Part shown: positions 1 through 9,926 of the stretch, in pieces
Layout: each line of letters begins with the position of its first letter
Numbering within the stretch: the first letter of the stretch is position 1
Assembly: GCA_001768235.1 (NCBI GenBank)
Contig: MENK01000029.1
Span: forward strand, 43,637 to 107,636
DNA: 64,000 bases
Reading direction: 5' to 3'
From: Bacteroidetes bacterium GWB2_32_14
Lineage (GTDB): Bacteria; Bacteroidota; Bacteroidia; Bacteroidales; UBA12077
Notes under the pieces: generated by a model
What the model saw: the letters and a program-made list of their open reading frames with translations, nothing else
Database searches by the model: none
What the model was told of the DNA's origin: nothing
Program-made: the position numbers and the translations under genes

Positions 1-1306
1 TGCGTATGGGTTGTATTAAAGTCATTCTGAAAAGTACAGCATCACCCGGAACAACTTTTCGTTTAAACCGTACCTTATCGATACGTAAAAAATAAGTGAG
101 GTAATTTTCAGGATCTTCAACGGTATTGAGTACCAATATACCGCCTACCTGGGCCATCGCTTCGATCAATAAAACTCCAGGCATAACCGGCTCATCAGGA
201 AAATGGCCTACAAAAAAACCCTCGTTCATAGTAACATTTTTCATACCTACTATGGACGTACTATCCATTGAAATTATTTTATCAATCAATAAGAATGGAG
301 GCCTGTGAGGTAATATTTTTTTTATTTGGTTGATATCGTACAAAGGATTCGTGTTTGGATCATATTGAGGAACATTTATTTTTTGTGAATCCTTTTTGAT
401 TTGATCTTTAATAATTTTGGCAATCTGTGTGTTTGAATAATGCCCGGGACGCGAAGCAACAATTTTACCTTTTATTCTCTTCCCGATTAATGTAAAATCA
501 CCAAGCATATCAAGCAACTTATGACGCGCTGGCTCGTTGCTAAAATGCAATTCCAAGTTACTTAAAATACCATTGGGCTTAACCCGAATGTGAGGTTTGT
601 TAAATAAATCTGCAATCCTGTCAAGTTCAGTTTGAGGAACTTCGTGTTCCATAATAACGATGGCATTTTCGAGATCACCTCCTTTTATCAGGTTGTTTTT
701 AAGTAAAAACTCCAGCTCGTGGAAAAAAACAAATGTGCGGCAAGGAGCAATTTCTTTTGCAAAATCAGTGGATCTTTCATCAAACGAGGCATACTGGTGT
801 CCCAAAACTTTCGAATTGTAATCTATTAATACATTGATTGAAAAGTGATCGTCGGGATATGCAGTAATTTCGATATTATTTTTCTCGTCGCGATAAACTG
901 TTTTTTCTTTAATAACATAGTACTCTTTTTCGGCATCCTGTTCTTCCAGTCCGGTTGCAAGTAACGCATTTACATACAAAGTAGAACTTCCATCAAGAAT
1001 CGGTGCTTCCGGCCCGCTCATATCAATTAACACGTTATCTATTCCCAGTCCGGTTAATGCAGCAAGCGCATGTTCAATGGTATGTATTTTCACGCCTTTA
1101 TCTTCGATTGTAGTACCACGTGATGTTTCAACAACATTATCAACATCGGCATTAATTATTGGCGATCCGGCTAAATCAACTCTTCTGAACTTAATACCAT
1201 GTCCTATCGGAGCCGGGTTATACGTTAATGATACTTCGTATCCGGTGTGCAAACCTTTACCTTTCAGGGTCACGGGATTACTTATAGTTATTTGTTTATC
1301 GGTCAT
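1..1306 (-). CDS. lpxC/fabZ: Bifunctional UDP-3-O-acyl-GlcNAc deacetylase / 3-hydroxyacyl-ACP dehydratase (LpxC-FabZ fusion), partial
   Basis: Translated by eye from the ATG at 1304-1306; 435 codons are visible and the frame runs off the left edge, so the FabZ C-terminus is missing. The first ~300 residues are LpxC, which removes the N-linked acetyl group in the committed step of lipid A synthesis. Zinc-site motifs TIEHALAAL and ARHKLLDMLGD are present. From about residue 328 a FabZ domain follows, with LPHRPPFLLIDKI, the catalytic His in GHFPDEPVMPGV and the catalytic Glu in EAMAQ; it dehydrates 3-hydroxyacyl-ACP in fatty acid elongation. The two activities compete for 3-hydroxyacyl-ACP, and their fusion is typical of Bacteroidota. 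It is last of three visible genes in a minus-strand operon; by family habit lpxA would follow beyond the window. Confidence 0.96.
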   Translation of the reverse strand, partial: MTDKQITISNPVTLKGKGLHTGYEVSLTYNPAPIGHGIKFRRVDLAGSPIINADVDNVVETSRGTTIEDKGVKIHTIEHALAALTGLGIDNVLIDMSGPEAPILDGSSTLYVNALLATGLEEQDAEKEYYVIKEKTVYRDEKNNIEITAYPDDHFSINVLIDYNSKVLGHQYASFDERSTDFAKEIAPCRTFVFFHELEFLLKNNLIKGGDLENAIVIMEHEVPQTELDRIADLFNKPHIRVKPNGILSNLELHFSNEPARHKLLDMLGDFTLIGKRIKGKIVASRPGHYSNTQIAKIIKDQIKKDSQKINVPQYDPNTNPLYDINQIKKILPHRPPFLLIDKIISMDSTSIVGMKNVTMNEGFFVGHFPDEPVMPGVLLIEAMAQVGGILVLNTVEDPENYLTYFLRIDKVRFKRKVVPGDAVLFRMTLIQPIR

Positions 1307-1408
1307 TTGATTAAAATTATCGTATTTAAAAATTTTCGCAATTTACAAAATTCTTATTTAGTGGGCTGTCTTTTATAAAAAAATCTGTTTGAATTACCGG
1401 GTTATCAG

Positions 1409-2452
1409 TTACTTTTGATTACTCTTCAACTCTTTTATTTCCTTTTCAAGGGCATAGATCTGTTTTATCATATCGGGTAATCTTTTAAACCCAATATATG
1501 CTTTTTGGTAATCTGAGATTTTATATGCAGGAGCACCCATCACGATCAGGTTTTCCTCTTTAATACTACTTGCAATACCTGATTGAGCGGCTGCTTTAAC
1601 ACCATCGGCAATGGTAATATGTGATGCAAATCCGACTTGTCCGCCAAACATACAATTCTTACCAATTTTTGTAGAGCCTGCTATTCCACTTTGAGCTGCC
1701 ATTACTGTATTTTCGCCTACTTCAACATTATGTGCTACATGGGTTAAATTATCAAGCTTTACTCCTTTTCTAATAATTGTTGATCCCATGGTTGCCCTGT
1801 CAATAGTAGCATTAGCACCAATCTCCACGAAATCTTCCAAAACCACGTTCCCTATTTGAGGTATTTTCTTATAGTTGTTGTCCGATTGAGGTGCAAATCC
1901 AAAGCCATCGGCCCCAATAACAGATCCCGCATGTATAGTACATTCATTACCTAAAATACAATCTTCATATATTTTTACTCCGGGAAAAATTATTGAGTTA
2001 TCACCAATCGTGACATTATTTCCAATAAAAACCTGGGGATAAATACGGACATTTTTGCCAATTTTAACATGATCACCAATATATGCAAATGCACCAATAT
2101 ATACATTTTCACCTATCTGTGCTGTTTCAGAAACAGAAACAGGGTTTTCTATCCCGGTTTTAACCGTTTTTCCTTGCTGGGCCAATTGAAGCAATGAAGC
2201 AAAAGCCTCATACGCATTCGGAACCTTAATTAGCGTTGGCTTTACCTCTTTTTCTATTACAAAATCTTTATTTATTAAAACAATTGATGCCTGGGTAGTA
2301 TATAAATAATTATTGTATTTCGGATTTGATAAAAAAGCCAGTGTACCTGGTTGCGCTTCTTCAATTTTTGCTACATTATTTACTTTAACATCCGGATCGC
2401 CTTCAATTTCCCCGTGTAAAAAGCTGGCAATCATTTGGGCCGTAAATTCCAT
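1409..2452 (-). CDS. lpxD: UDP-3-O-(3-hydroxyacyl)glucosamine N-acyltransferase LpxD
   Basis: 347 residues, a normal LpxD length. It transfers a second 3-hydroxyacyl chain from ACP to the product of LpxC, the third step of lipid A synthesis, in the cytoplasm. The N-terminal ~100 residues match the LpxD uridine-binding domain. They are followed by a long left-handed beta-helix of hexapeptide repeats (for example [14 protein letters not shown], then [15 protein letters not shown]). The presumed catalytic His is in [14 protein letters not shown] helical C-terminal tail ends the protein. It lies between the HD-domain gene upstream and lpxC/fabZ downstream, all on the minus strand with 50-100 base gaps, so cotranscription is likely. 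Confidence 0.96.
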   Translation of the reverse strand: MEFTAQMIASFLHGEIEGDPDVKVNNVAKIEEAQPGTLAFLSNPKYNNYLYTTQASIVLINKDFVIEKEVKPTLIKVPNAYEAFASLLQLAQQGKTVKTGIENPVSVSETAQIGENVYIGAFAYIGDHVKIGKNVRIYPQVFIGNNVTIGDNSIIFPGVKIYEDCILGNECTIHAGSVIGADGFGFAPQSDNNYKKIPQIGNVVLEDFVEIGANATIDRATMGSTIIRKGVKLDNLTHVAHNVEVGENTVMAAQSGIAGSTKIGKNCMFGGQVGFASHITIADGVKAAAQSGIASSIKEENLIVMGAPAYKISDYQKAYIGFKRLPDMIKQIYALEKEIKELKSNQK

Positions 2453-2505
2453 ACTCTTAGTGGTTTAAAAATTTTAGCTCAAAATTAACATTATAAATTG
2501 AAATA

Positions 2506-3735
2506 TTAAATTTCTTTAGGGTAACACAAGAAATATTTATGTACTATTTTCGACAATACAGACATATTTAACATATCTGAAGCATCGGCAACATCAACTA
2601 CTTTGCCATCTTTATATACTATTTGTATTTTATCGTCGAAAGCACTGTACGCATTTTTGCTTATGTGGTTTGTAAAAACAAAATACCCCGTTTCATTTTC
2701 TGAAAAGTTCATTTTCTTTGATGTTGCAAGCAAGAGATTTTCGATACGGGATGCTTCAAAAGGAGTATTTTGAATTTCAATCTTATATAAATTCCTGTGC
2801 AAGATATTCAAAGATAATGTAGATAGCACTTTGTCCTTTTCGTTACTCCATTTTTTCAGGGATACAATAATATCTGTATCATCAATACACGAGAAATTTT
2901 CAAGAATTTCTTTTTCTGTATATTTTTTTGTTGATGGTTTTAAGAAGAAAGCGAGTTCGTCAGGTAAATACATATTTTCGTTATTCCGAATCAATTCTCT
3001 TACCCGCTTAAAAATATTAAGTAATAATTGTTCGGCAGAAACAACCGTTTTATGCAAATAAACCTGCCAATACATTAACCATCGGGCAATAAGGAATTTT
3101 TCAATCGAGTAAATTCCCTTTGCTTCAACAACAAGCTGATCGTTACTAATGTTGAGCATTTTAATAATCCTGTCGGAACTCACAACACCTTCCGAAACAC
3201 CCGTGTAAAAGCTGTCACGGCTAAGGTAATCGAGCCTGTCCATATCCAGTTGACTAGAAATAAGCTGATGAAGGAATTTTTTAGGATATTCATTTTTAAA
3301 TATGGAAATAGCCAGTGTAAGTTTTCCATTATATTGCTCATTGAGTTCATTCATAAAAAGCAATGAAAGCTGTTCGTGGCTATAATCTTCGAGAATCACT
3401 TTTTCAAGGGTATGCGAAAATGGCCCATGGCCTATATCGTGAAGAAGGAGTGCTAATGTAACAGCTTCTTCTTCAACTTCTGTTATTTCATGTCCTTTTG
3501 CTTTTAGCCCGTTTATAGCAGAATTCAAAAGATGAATGGCACCCAAAGTATGCTGAAACCTGGTATGCACTGCCCCGGGATATACAAATTCAGTTAACCC
3601 CAGTTGTTTTATGCGGCGTAAACGCTGAAAATACTTATGTTCAATTATATCGAAAACAATTTCTGACGGGATATTGATAAACCCATAAACTGGGTCGTTA
3701 ACTATCTTTTTTTTATTTTGCCAGTTTTCTTTCAC
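2506..3735 (-). CDS. HD-domain phosphohydrolase (SAMHD1/dGTPase-like)
   Basis: 409 residues. The HD superfamily metal ligands are visible: His62 (RFQHTLGAIH), His99-Asp100 (LLHDIGHGPFSHTLE) and Asp166 in SQLDMDRLDYLSRDS. This is the H...HD...D pattern of SAMHD1-like and dNTP triphosphohydrolase-like enzymes. The N-terminus (VYGFINIPSEIVFDII) and the segment FQRLRRIKQLGL are also characteristic. The true substrate cannot be read from the sequence; hydrolysis of a nucleoside triphosphate is the best inference. It is the first gene of the minus-strand operon leading into lpxD and lpxC/fabZ, an order seen in other Bacteroidota. Its ATG lies about 25 bases from a -7-like box. Confidence 0.88.
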   Translation of the reverse strand: MKENWQNKKKIVNDPVYGFINIPSEIVFDIIEHKYFQRLRRIKQLGLTEFVYPGAVHTRFQHTLGAIHLLNSAINGLKAKGHEITEVEEEAVTLALLLHDIGHGPFSHTLEKVILEDYSHEQLSLLFMNELNEQYNGKLTLAISIFKNEYPKKFLHQLISSQLDMDRLDYLSRDSFYTGVSEGVVSSDRIIKMLNISNDQLVVEAKGIYSIEKFLIARWLMYWQVYLHKTVVSAEQLLLNIFKRVRELIRNNENMYLPDELAFFLKPSTKKYTEKEILENFSCIDDTDIIVSLKKWSNEKDKVLSTLSLNILHRNLYKIEIQNTPFEASRIENLLLATSKKMNFSENETGYFVFTNHISKNAYSAFDDKIQIVYKDGKVVDVADASDMLNMSVLSKIVHKYFLCYPKEI

Positions 3736-3758
3736 GATCGAATGTCTTAATGAATAAA

Positions 3759-3766
3759 CAAAAATA
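3759..3766 (-). promoter_or_regulatory. Candidate -7 box for the HD-lpxD-lpxC/fabZ operon
   Basis: On the minus strand this reads TATTTTTG, an exact fit to the Bacteroidota -7 element TAnnTTTG. It is about 25 bases upstream of the HD gene's ATG. No clear TTTG -33 element is seen at the expected distance, so the call rests on one box and its position. Confidence 0.4.
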
Positions 3767-3879
3767 CAGGTTTTTAAAAAATATTTATAGAAATAATCTG
3801 TATTGTACCATTTAAATAATCAAATATTTAAAATTCAGGATCAAATTTTTTATAATGTACAAATTTTCAGGCAAATAAT

Positions 3880-3910
3880 TTTGTTTTTTTGAGTATTATT
3901 TATATTTTTG
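3880..3910 (+). promoter_or_regulatory. Promoter of the rimP-nusA-infB operon
   Basis: TTTG at 3880-3883, 19 bases of spacer, then TATTTTTG at 3903-3910. This is a full match to the Bacteroidota primary sigma promoter (TTTG, 19-21 bases, TAnnTTTG). Transcription would begin about 3916. That rules out the TTG at 3889 as the rimP start, because it would lie inside the promoter. Confidence 0.75.
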
Positions 3911-3937
3911 CGCCTGTAAAAGCGAAAGAATTGTGTA

Positions 3938-3954
3938 AGGGGACATTGTCCCCT
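3938..3954 (+). promoter_or_regulatory. Perfect 8-base inverted repeat in the rimP leader
   Basis: AGGGGACA, one central base, then TGTCCCCT. It lies about 22 bases downstream of the expected transcript start and 22 bases before the rimP ATG at 3976. Because of its 1-base centre it is better suited as a protein-binding operator than as a tight RNA hairpin, although a shorter stem with a larger loop could form. Its function is unknown. Confidence 0.5.
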
Positions 3955-3975
3955 ATTTTATTACAGGTATTGAAA

Positions 3976-4443
3976 ATGATAAAAAAAGAAGACATAATGC
4001 TTACGATACAGCCGCTTGTTGAGCAAAAAAATGCTTTTATAGTTGATGTTATCGTAAAATCTTCGAATAAGATAATTGTTGAGCTTGATAGTTTCGATAA
4101 AGTTACTATTGATGATTGTGTTGATATCAGCAGGTTAATTGAGTCAAATTTCAACCGCGATACCGAAGATTATGAATTAGAGGTTTCATCGGCAGGATTA
4201 TCTTCCCCGTTTAAGGTTATTGAGCAATATCAAAAAAACCTTGGCAAAGAAATAGAAACAGTTACGAAAGAAGGGAAAAAACTCACGGGTATTTTAAGCC
4301 ACATTTCAGAAAAATCATTCAAAATAGATATAAAAAAAACAGAAAAAGTTGAAGGGAAAAAGAAAAGACAAGAAATTATTGAAACAATTGAAATCCCATT
4401 CGACAAAGCAAAATTTACAAAAGTTGTATTTAATTTTAAATAA
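3976..4443 (+). CDS. rimP: Ribosome maturation factor RimP
   Basis: 155 residues from the ATG at 3976. RimP assists assembly of the 30S subunit. The N-terminal domain contains DCVDISRLIESNF and the family signature LEVSSAGLSSPFKV (LEVSSPGLxxPL in most homologues). The C-terminal SH3-like domain follows, with the usual lysine-rich Bacteroidota insert. The frame is open up to a TTG at 3889, but that start would overlap the promoter, and homologous sequence begins around MIKKEDIM. First gene of rimP-nusA-infB, with 17 bases to nusA. Confidence 0.93.
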   Translation: MIKKEDIMLTIQPLVEQKNAFIVDVIVKSSNKIIVELDSFDKVTIDDCVDISRLIESNFNRDTEDYELEVSSAGLSSPFKVIEQYQKNLGKEIETVTKEGKKLTGILSHISEKSFKIDIKKTEKVEGKKKRQEIIETIEIPFDKAKFTKVVFNFK

Positions 4444-4460
4444 TAGAAAAAAGATATAAA

Positions 4461-5699
4461 ATGGAAAATTTGAATTTGATCGACACATTTTCTGAATTTA
4501 AGGAGTTGAAAAATATCGATCGTCCAACAATGATGACGGTTTTAGAGGATGTATTTCGTAATTTATTGTTAAAAAAATACGGAACAGATGAGAACTTCGA
4601 TGTGATTATTAACATCGATAAAGGAGACTTTGAAATTTGGAGAAACCGCGAAGTAGTCGAAGATAGCGATTTTAATGATGCGAACTTGCAAATCCCTTTA
4701 TCTGCGGCAAAAAAGATTGATAAGGATTACGAAGTAGGAGAAGAAGTTACCGACGAAGTTAAACTGCTCGATTTTGGAAGAAGAGCAATACTTGCTTTAC
4801 GCCAGAATTTAACAAACAGGATTCTTGATTTAGAAAAGAACAATATTTACATCAAGTACAAAGACAAAATTGGGGATATTGTTACAGGCGAAATTTACCA
4901 GGTTTGGAAAAAAGAAATATTAGTTCTCGACGATGAAAATAACGAGTTAATCCTTCCAAAAACAGAACAAATACCATCTGATTTTTTCAGAAAAGGCGAC
5001 TCTATTCGTGCCGTTGTTGTTCGTGTTGAAATGAAAAACAATAACCCCTTAATTATATTATCACGTACATCACCTGTATTTTTAGAACGGTTATTCGAAC
5101 TTGAAGTACCCGAGATTTTCGACGGGTTAATTACAATTAAAAAAATTGTACGAATACCCGGTGAACGTGCTAAAGTTGCCGTTGAATCGTACGACGAGCG
5201 CATCGATCCTGTTGGAGCCTGTGTCGGTATGAAAGGTTCAAGAATACATGGTATCGTTCGTGAGTTGAAAAACGAAAATATTGATGTTATTAACTTTACA
5301 AATAATACACAGTTATTTATTCAACGTTCGTTAAGTCCTGCAAAAATCATTTCGATAAAATTAAACCAGGAAGAAAAACGTGCAGATGTGTATTTATTGC
5401 CCGAAGAAGTATCGTTGGCAATTGGTAAAGGAGGTTTAAATATTAAACTCGCTAGCCAGCTCACCGGTTACGAAATTGATGTTTACAGGGAAACTATCGA
5501 AGAAGACGATGAAGACGTAAATATCGATGAATTTACAGACGAAATTGAAAGCTGGGTTATTGATGCATTAAAAGCAATTGGTTGCGATACTGCAAAGAGT
5601 GTTCTTGAACTAACTCGGGAAGACTTAATTAAACGCACCGATCTTGAAGAAGAAACAATTGATGAAGTAATTCGAATATTTAAAGCTGAATTTGAATAA
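4461..5699 (+). CDS. nusA: Transcription termination/antitermination factor NusA
   Basis: 412 residues. NusA binds RNA polymerase and nascent RNA and modulates pausing, termination and antitermination. In order: N-terminal RNAP-binding domain (about 1-125), S1 domain (about 130-200), and two KH domains containing VGACVGMKGSRIHGIVREL and LAIGKGGLNIKLASQLTG. An acidic C-terminal helical segment of about 65 residues (EIESWVIDALKAIGCDTAKS) resembles a helix-hairpin-helix. The length fits the short Bacteroidota NusA. It sits in the conserved rimP-nusA-infB order. Confidence 0.97.
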   Translation: MENLNLIDTFSEFKELKNIDRPTMMTVLEDVFRNLLLKKYGTDENFDVIINIDKGDFEIWRNREVVEDSDFNDANLQIPLSAAKKIDKDYEVGEEVTDEVKLLDFGRRAILALRQNLTNRILDLEKNNIYIKYKDKIGDIVTGEIYQVWKKEILVLDDENNELILPKTEQIPSDFFRKGDSIRAVVVRVEMKNNNPLIILSRTSPVFLERLFELEVPEIFDGLITIKKIVRIPGERAKVAVESYDERIDPVGACVGMKGSRIHGIVRELKNENIDVINFTNNTQLFIQRSLSPAKIISIKLNQEEKRADVYLLPEEVSLAIGKGGLNIKLASQLTGYEIDVYRETIEEDDEDVNIDEFTDEIESWVIDALKAIGCDTAKSVLELTREDLIKRTDLEEETIDEVIRIFKAEFE

Positions 5700-5762
5700 C
5701 AGAATATTGTATATTTGGCAAATCTTCAGTTTTTTGATTTTTTAATGGTTTAGTTACAAAAT

Positions 5763-8702
5763 ATGGGACAAGACAAGACAACAAGACTTAGTAAAGTAGC
5801 AAGAGAATTTAATGTGGGAATCTCAACGATTATTGAGTTCCTGCATAAAAAGGGTCATGAATTAGATTCAAACCCGAATACAAAAGTTCCTGAAGAGCTT
5901 TACAATATTCTTGTTAAAGAATACAGTTCAGATTTTAATGCAAAAAAAGAATCAGAAAAATTGATTCTTGCAAAATTGCGTGAAAAAAAGGAAACAATTT
6001 CTATTAATGATATCCCTCATCATCCTGCTAATGATGAAGAAACAGACGATGATTCTTCAAACCGGGACGAAGAGATTATGATTAAAGATTTTAGTAGCAG
6101 AAATTCCGGTACTTTACCAGAAACAAAGCCTGTTCAGGATTCAATAAAAATCGTTGGTAAAATTGATCTTGATAAAAAACAAAAAAAGGAAGAACCAGAA
6201 AAGGAGCAAGAACCTAAAGTTGTTCAGGAAACCATTAAAAAAGAAAAAAACCCGGAAGAAGTAAAACCAACAGAAGAAGATAAAAAAACAGAACAGGGAA
6301 AAGATACTGTTAAAGTAGTTGGAAGAATTGACCTTGACTCTTTAAATCAAAAAACACGCCCCGACAAGAAAACAAAAAAACAAAGAGAACAGGAACAGGA
6401 AGATTTAAAACAAAAAAATACTATCACAAAGCATCATCCAAAAACAGAAGAAAAGACAGAAGATTCAAAACCCGAAGAAAAAGTAGAAGAAAAAATTATA
6501 AAACAAGATTTAGAACCACCCCGGGTAGTATTTAAATCTGAAGTACAAAAACTTACAGGGCCTACTGTTGTTGGAAAAATAGATTTGCCTGTTGCTTCAA
6601 AAGATAAAGATAAAAAACCGGTTGCTTCATCAAACGATTTAAGAAGCAAGAAGAAAAAACGCAAGAGAATTCACAAGGATTTTAAAGATAAAGTTGAAGT
6701 TGTTTTGAAAAAACCAGCTGAAGTAGAAGCTGACAAGAAAAAAGAACACGAATCCTTTAACAAATTAAAAAAGAAAAAGAAACGACAACTACGCCCCGAA
6801 ATCAGCGAAGTAGATGTTCAAAAACAAATTAAAGACACATTAGCCCGGTTAACCACAAAAGGAAAATCAAAAGGCTCAAAGCACAGGCGCGATAAACGCG
6901 ATGCATTTAGTTTAAAACAACAGGAAGATTCTATTAAATTAGAAGCAGACAAACAAATTTTAAAAGTTACTGAATTTGTTTCTGTAAACGAATTGGCTTC
7001 TATGATGAGTGTTCCTGTAAATGAAGTCATTTCGGTTTGCATGAACCTGGGGCTGCTTGTTTCAATCAATCAACGGCTGAATGCAGAAACCATGGCTCTT
7101 GTTGCCGATGAATTCAACTTTAAAGTACAATTTATCAGTGTTGAAGTTCAGGAAGCAATAAAAGAAGAAGAGGACACAGAAGAAGAATTAGTTTACAGGC
7201 CTCCTATTGTAACCGTAATGGGACATGTTGACCATGGTAAAACATCTTTGCTTGACTTTATCCGTAAAGCAAATGTTATTGCTGGTGAAGCAGGGGGTAT
7301 TACCCAGCATATTGGAGCTTACAGCGTTATTCTTGATAATGGAAAAACAATAACCTTTTTAGATACTCCCGGTCACGAAGCATTTACAGCTATGCGTGCA
7401 CGTGGAGCCCAGGTTACTGATGTGGTAATTATTGTTGTTTCGGCAGATGATAATGTGATGCCCCAAACTGTTGAAGCAATTAACCATGCCAGTGCCGCTG
7501 GTGTACCCATAATATTTGCAATAAATAAAATTGACAAAACAGGCGCAAATCCCGAAAAAATTAAAGAGGAACTGGCTAACATGAACTACCTTGTCGAAGA
7601 GTGGGGTGGTAAATACCAGTCACAGGATATTTCTGCAAAACAAGGTACAAACGTTGATTTGCTGCTCGAAAAAGTACTTCTCGAAGCCGAACTGCTCGAT
7701 CTTAAAGCAAACCCCGATAAAAAAGCTCATGGAACAGTAATTGAATCTGAGCTTGATAAAGGACGTGGATATATATCGACTATCCTTGTAGAATCAGGAA
7801 CTTTAAAAATTGGAGATGTAATTTTAGCAGGCAGTTATTTTGGACATGCTAAAGCTATGTACAACGAACGTGGTAAACGTATTGATACTGCCGGCCCATC
7901 AACTCCTGTGCAAATACTGGGATTAAATGGTGCTCCGCAAGCCGGTGACAAGTTTAATGTAATGGAAAGCGATAAGGAAGCCCGCGAGATCGCGAACAAA
8001 AGGGAACAGTTACAACGCGAACAAAGTTTACGTACCCAAAAACATATTACTCTCGACGAGATCGGACGACGAATTGCTATTGGAAACTTTCAGGAAATCA
8101 ATATCGTTGTTAAGGGTGACGTGGATGGTTCAATTGAAGCTCTATCAGACTCATTAATAAAATTAGGTACTGATGAAATTCAGGTAAATATTATCCACAA
8201 AGGTGTTGGACAAATATCTGAATCGGATGTTTTATTAGCAGCTGCATCTAACGCTATTATTATAGGATTCCAGGTTAGGCCCTCAATGAACGCCCGTAAA
8301 TTAGCAGAAAAAGAAGAAATCGACATTCGTTTGTACTCCATTATTTACGATGCAATAAACGAAGTACACGATGCCATGGAAGGCATGCTTTCGCCAGAAA
8401 TTAAAGAAGAGATTGTTGCCACCGTTGAAGTACGCGAGGTATTTAAAATCAAGAAGGTGGGTTCTGTTGCCGGTTGCATGGTTAAAGAAGGTAAAATTAA
8501 TAGAAATACAAGCATCCGTGTTATTCGTGATGGTATCGTGATTTATTCAGGCCAGCTGGGTTCGTTGAAACGATTTAAAGACGATGTAAAAGAAGTGGTT
8601 TCCGGGTACGAATGCGGATTAAATGTCGATAACTATAACGACATTAAAGTAGGCGATATTATTGAAGGTTACCAACAAGTTGAAGTTAAAAAGAAACTGT
8701 AA
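5763..8702 (+). CDS. infB: Translation initiation factor IF-2
   Basis: 979 residues. IF-2 is the GTPase that places initiator tRNA on the ribosome. The N-terminal IF2 domain ([14 protein letters not shown] region) is followed by a very charged Lys/Glu-rich linker (about residues 60-400), then an IF2_N subdomain. The G domain starts near 479 with [18 protein letters not shown], then [15 protein letters not shown] and NKIDK. The C-terminal beta-barrel and fMet-tRNA-binding domains are complete. The linker repeats a [23 protein letters not shown] phrase three times. A TATATTTG at 5710-5717 could be an internal promoter, but its spacing to an upstream TTTG is short. Confidence 0.98.
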   Translation: MGQDKTTRLSKVAREFNVGISTIIEFLHKKGHELDSNPNTKVPEELYNILVKEYSSDFNAKKESEKLILAKLREKKETISINDIPHHPANDEETDDDSSNRDEEIMIKDFSSRNSGTLPETKPVQDSIKIVGKIDLDKKQKKEEPEKEQEPKVVQETIKKEKNPEEVKPTEEDKKTEQGKDTVKVVGRIDLDSLNQKTRPDKKTKKQREQEQEDLKQKNTITKHHPKTEEKTEDSKPEEKVEEKIIKQDLEPPRVVFKSEVQKLTGPTVVGKIDLPVASKDKDKKPVASSNDLRSKKKKRKRIHKDFKDKVEVVLKKPAEVEADKKKEHESFNKLKKKKKRQLRPEISEVDVQKQIKDTLARLTTKGKSKGSKHRRDKRDAFSLKQQEDSIKLEADKQILKVTEFVSVNELASMMSVPVNEVISVCMNLGLLVSINQRLNAETMALVADEFNFKVQFISVEVQEAIKEEEDTEEELVYRPPIVTVMGHVDHGKTSLLDFIRKANVIAGEAGGITQHIGAYSVILDNGKTITFLDTPGHEAFTAMRARGAQVTDVVIIVVSADDNVMPQTVEAINHASAAGVPIIFAINKIDKTGANPEKIKEELANMNYLVEEWGGKYQSQDISAKQGTNVDLLLEKVLLEAELLDLKANPDKKAHGTVIESELDKGRGYISTILVESGTLKIGDVILAGSYFGHAKAMYNERGKRIDTAGPSTPVQILGLNGAPQAGDKFNVMESDKEAREIANKREQLQREQSLRTQKHITLDEIGRRIAIGNFQEINIVVKGDVDGSIEALSDSLIKLGTDEIQVNIIHKGVGQISESDVLLAAASNAIIIGFQVRPSMNARKLAEKEEIDIRLYSIIYDAINEVHDAMEGMLSPEIKEEIVATVEVREVFKIKKVGSVAGCMVKEGKINRNTSIRVIRDGIVIYSGQLGSLKRFKDDVKEVVSGYECGLNVDNYNDIKVGDIIEGYQQVEVKKKL

Positions 8703-8711
8703 CAGCTAAAT

Positions 8712-8742
8712 AAAATCCGAAGAATTACTCTTCGGATTTTTT
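8712..8742. terminator. Bidirectional terminator between infB and thiL
   Basis: A 12-base-pair perfect stem (8712-8723 with 8729-8740) and a 5-base loop, with T-runs on both strands. It ends the plus-strand infB operon. It also contains the last codons and the stop codon of the convergent thiL: the stop is in the loop and the Ser-Glu-Glu codons in the arm. Confidence 0.85.
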
Positions 8743-9777
8743 ATTTCTTAACGGATTCCATCCCTGAGCTTGTAATTCAATTGTATGACCGCTTTCTGAA
8801 ATTAACACGGCACCATGTTCTTTTGTGGTTATATGTCCAACAGGATGTATTAGTGGTTGATTTTTGATTTTATCAAAATCGGCAACATCTATTGTAAAAA
8901 GTAATTCATAATCTTCACCACCATTTAAAGCAGCAATTATAGGCTCAAAATTAAATTCTTTGGCCATTTTTTGCGTGTTTAAATCAATTGGAATCTTATC
9001 CTGGAATATTTTACACCCAACTCCAGATTTATTGCAAATATGCAATATTTCAGATGATAAACCATCAGAAATATCAATCATTGCTGTTGGCACAATTTGC
9101 AACTCTTTAAAAAGCTCAATTACATCTTTTCTGGCTTCAGGTTTTAACTGGCGCTGCAAAATATACTCGTAACCTTCTAAGTTCGGTTGCATATCATTAA
9201 TTGATGTAAATACATTTTTTTCCCGTTCCAGCAATTGTAATCCCATGTATGCAGCACCCAGGTTTCCGGTAACACAAACAATATCATTTTTTTTGGCATT
9301 ACAACGATAAGTAATATTTTCCTTGTTTGCTTCACCAATTGCTGTTATGCTAATTACCAAGCCTGTTAATGAAGTTGAAGTATCTCCGCCAACAAGGTCA
9401 ACATTGTATTTTTCACATGCCAGTTTTATTCCTTCATATAATTCTTCAAGGTGATTGACCGAGAATTTACTTGAAACGCCAATAGAAACGGTTATTTGTT
9501 TTGGAATAGCATTCATAGCATAAACATCAGAAAGATTTACAACCACAGCTTTGTAGCCCAGGTGCTTTAATGGAGTATAAATAAGGTTAAAATGAATACC
9601 TTCAAGCAGTAAATCCGTTGTTAAAACAATTGATGTATTTCCATAATTTAAAACTGCAGCATCGTCACCAATACCTTTAATGGTACTTTTTTGTTTAAGG
9701 TTTAAATCATGGGTTAAATGCTCTATCAATCCAAACTCTCCCAATTCGGCTATTTCACGTGTTTTTTTATCTGTCAT
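8725..9777 (-). CDS. thiL: Thiamine-monophosphate kinase
   Basis: 350 residues. ThiL phosphorylates thiamine monophosphate to the coenzyme thiamine diphosphate. AIR-synthase-like fold motifs are seen: GIGDDAAVL near the N-terminus, TTDLLLEGIHFNL, VGGDTSTS, VTGNLGAAYMGL and IDISDGLSSEI, then LNGGEDYELLFTI. Start at the ATG 9775-9777. Convergent with infB; its 3' end lies inside the shared terminator. No other thiamine synthesis gene is adjacent. A thiamine-binding protein gene lies far away at 53.9 kb. Confidence 0.95.
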   Translation of the reverse strand: MTDKKTREIAELGEFGLIEHLTHDLNLKQKSTIKGIGDDAAVLNYGNTSIVLTTDLLLEGIHFNLIYTPLKHLGYKAVVVNLSDVYAMNAIPKQITVSIGVSSKFSVNHLEELYEGIKLACEKYNVDLVGGDTSTSLTGLVISITAIGEANKENITYRCNAKKNDIVCVTGNLGAAYMGLQLLEREKNVFTSINDMQPNLEGYEYILQRQLKPEARKDVIELFKELQIVPTAMIDISDGLSSEILHICNKSGVGCKIFQDKIPIDLNTQKMAKEFNFEPIIAALNGGEDYELLFTIDVADFDKIKNQPLIHPVGHITTKEHGAVLISESGHTIELQAQGWNPLRNKKSEE

Positions 9778-9926
9778 TTTTGTATGAAATTGATATATAT
9801 CATATAAAAAAAAGATTAAACAATCTTATTATATTTGTTGTTAAAATTTAGATATATTTGCATACTATTTAGAATTAATCTTAATTAAAATATGCTTTCT
9901 TTTCAAAATTGCAACTGTGCAAAGTT

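Noticed and set aside
126..308. 60-codon plus-strand ORF
   Set aside because: Antisense to the FabZ catalytic region of the lpxC/fabZ fusion.
3889..3975. TTG-started N-terminal extension of RimP
   Set aside because: The TTG lies between the -33 and -7 boxes of the operon promoter, and the extension has no homology to RimP.
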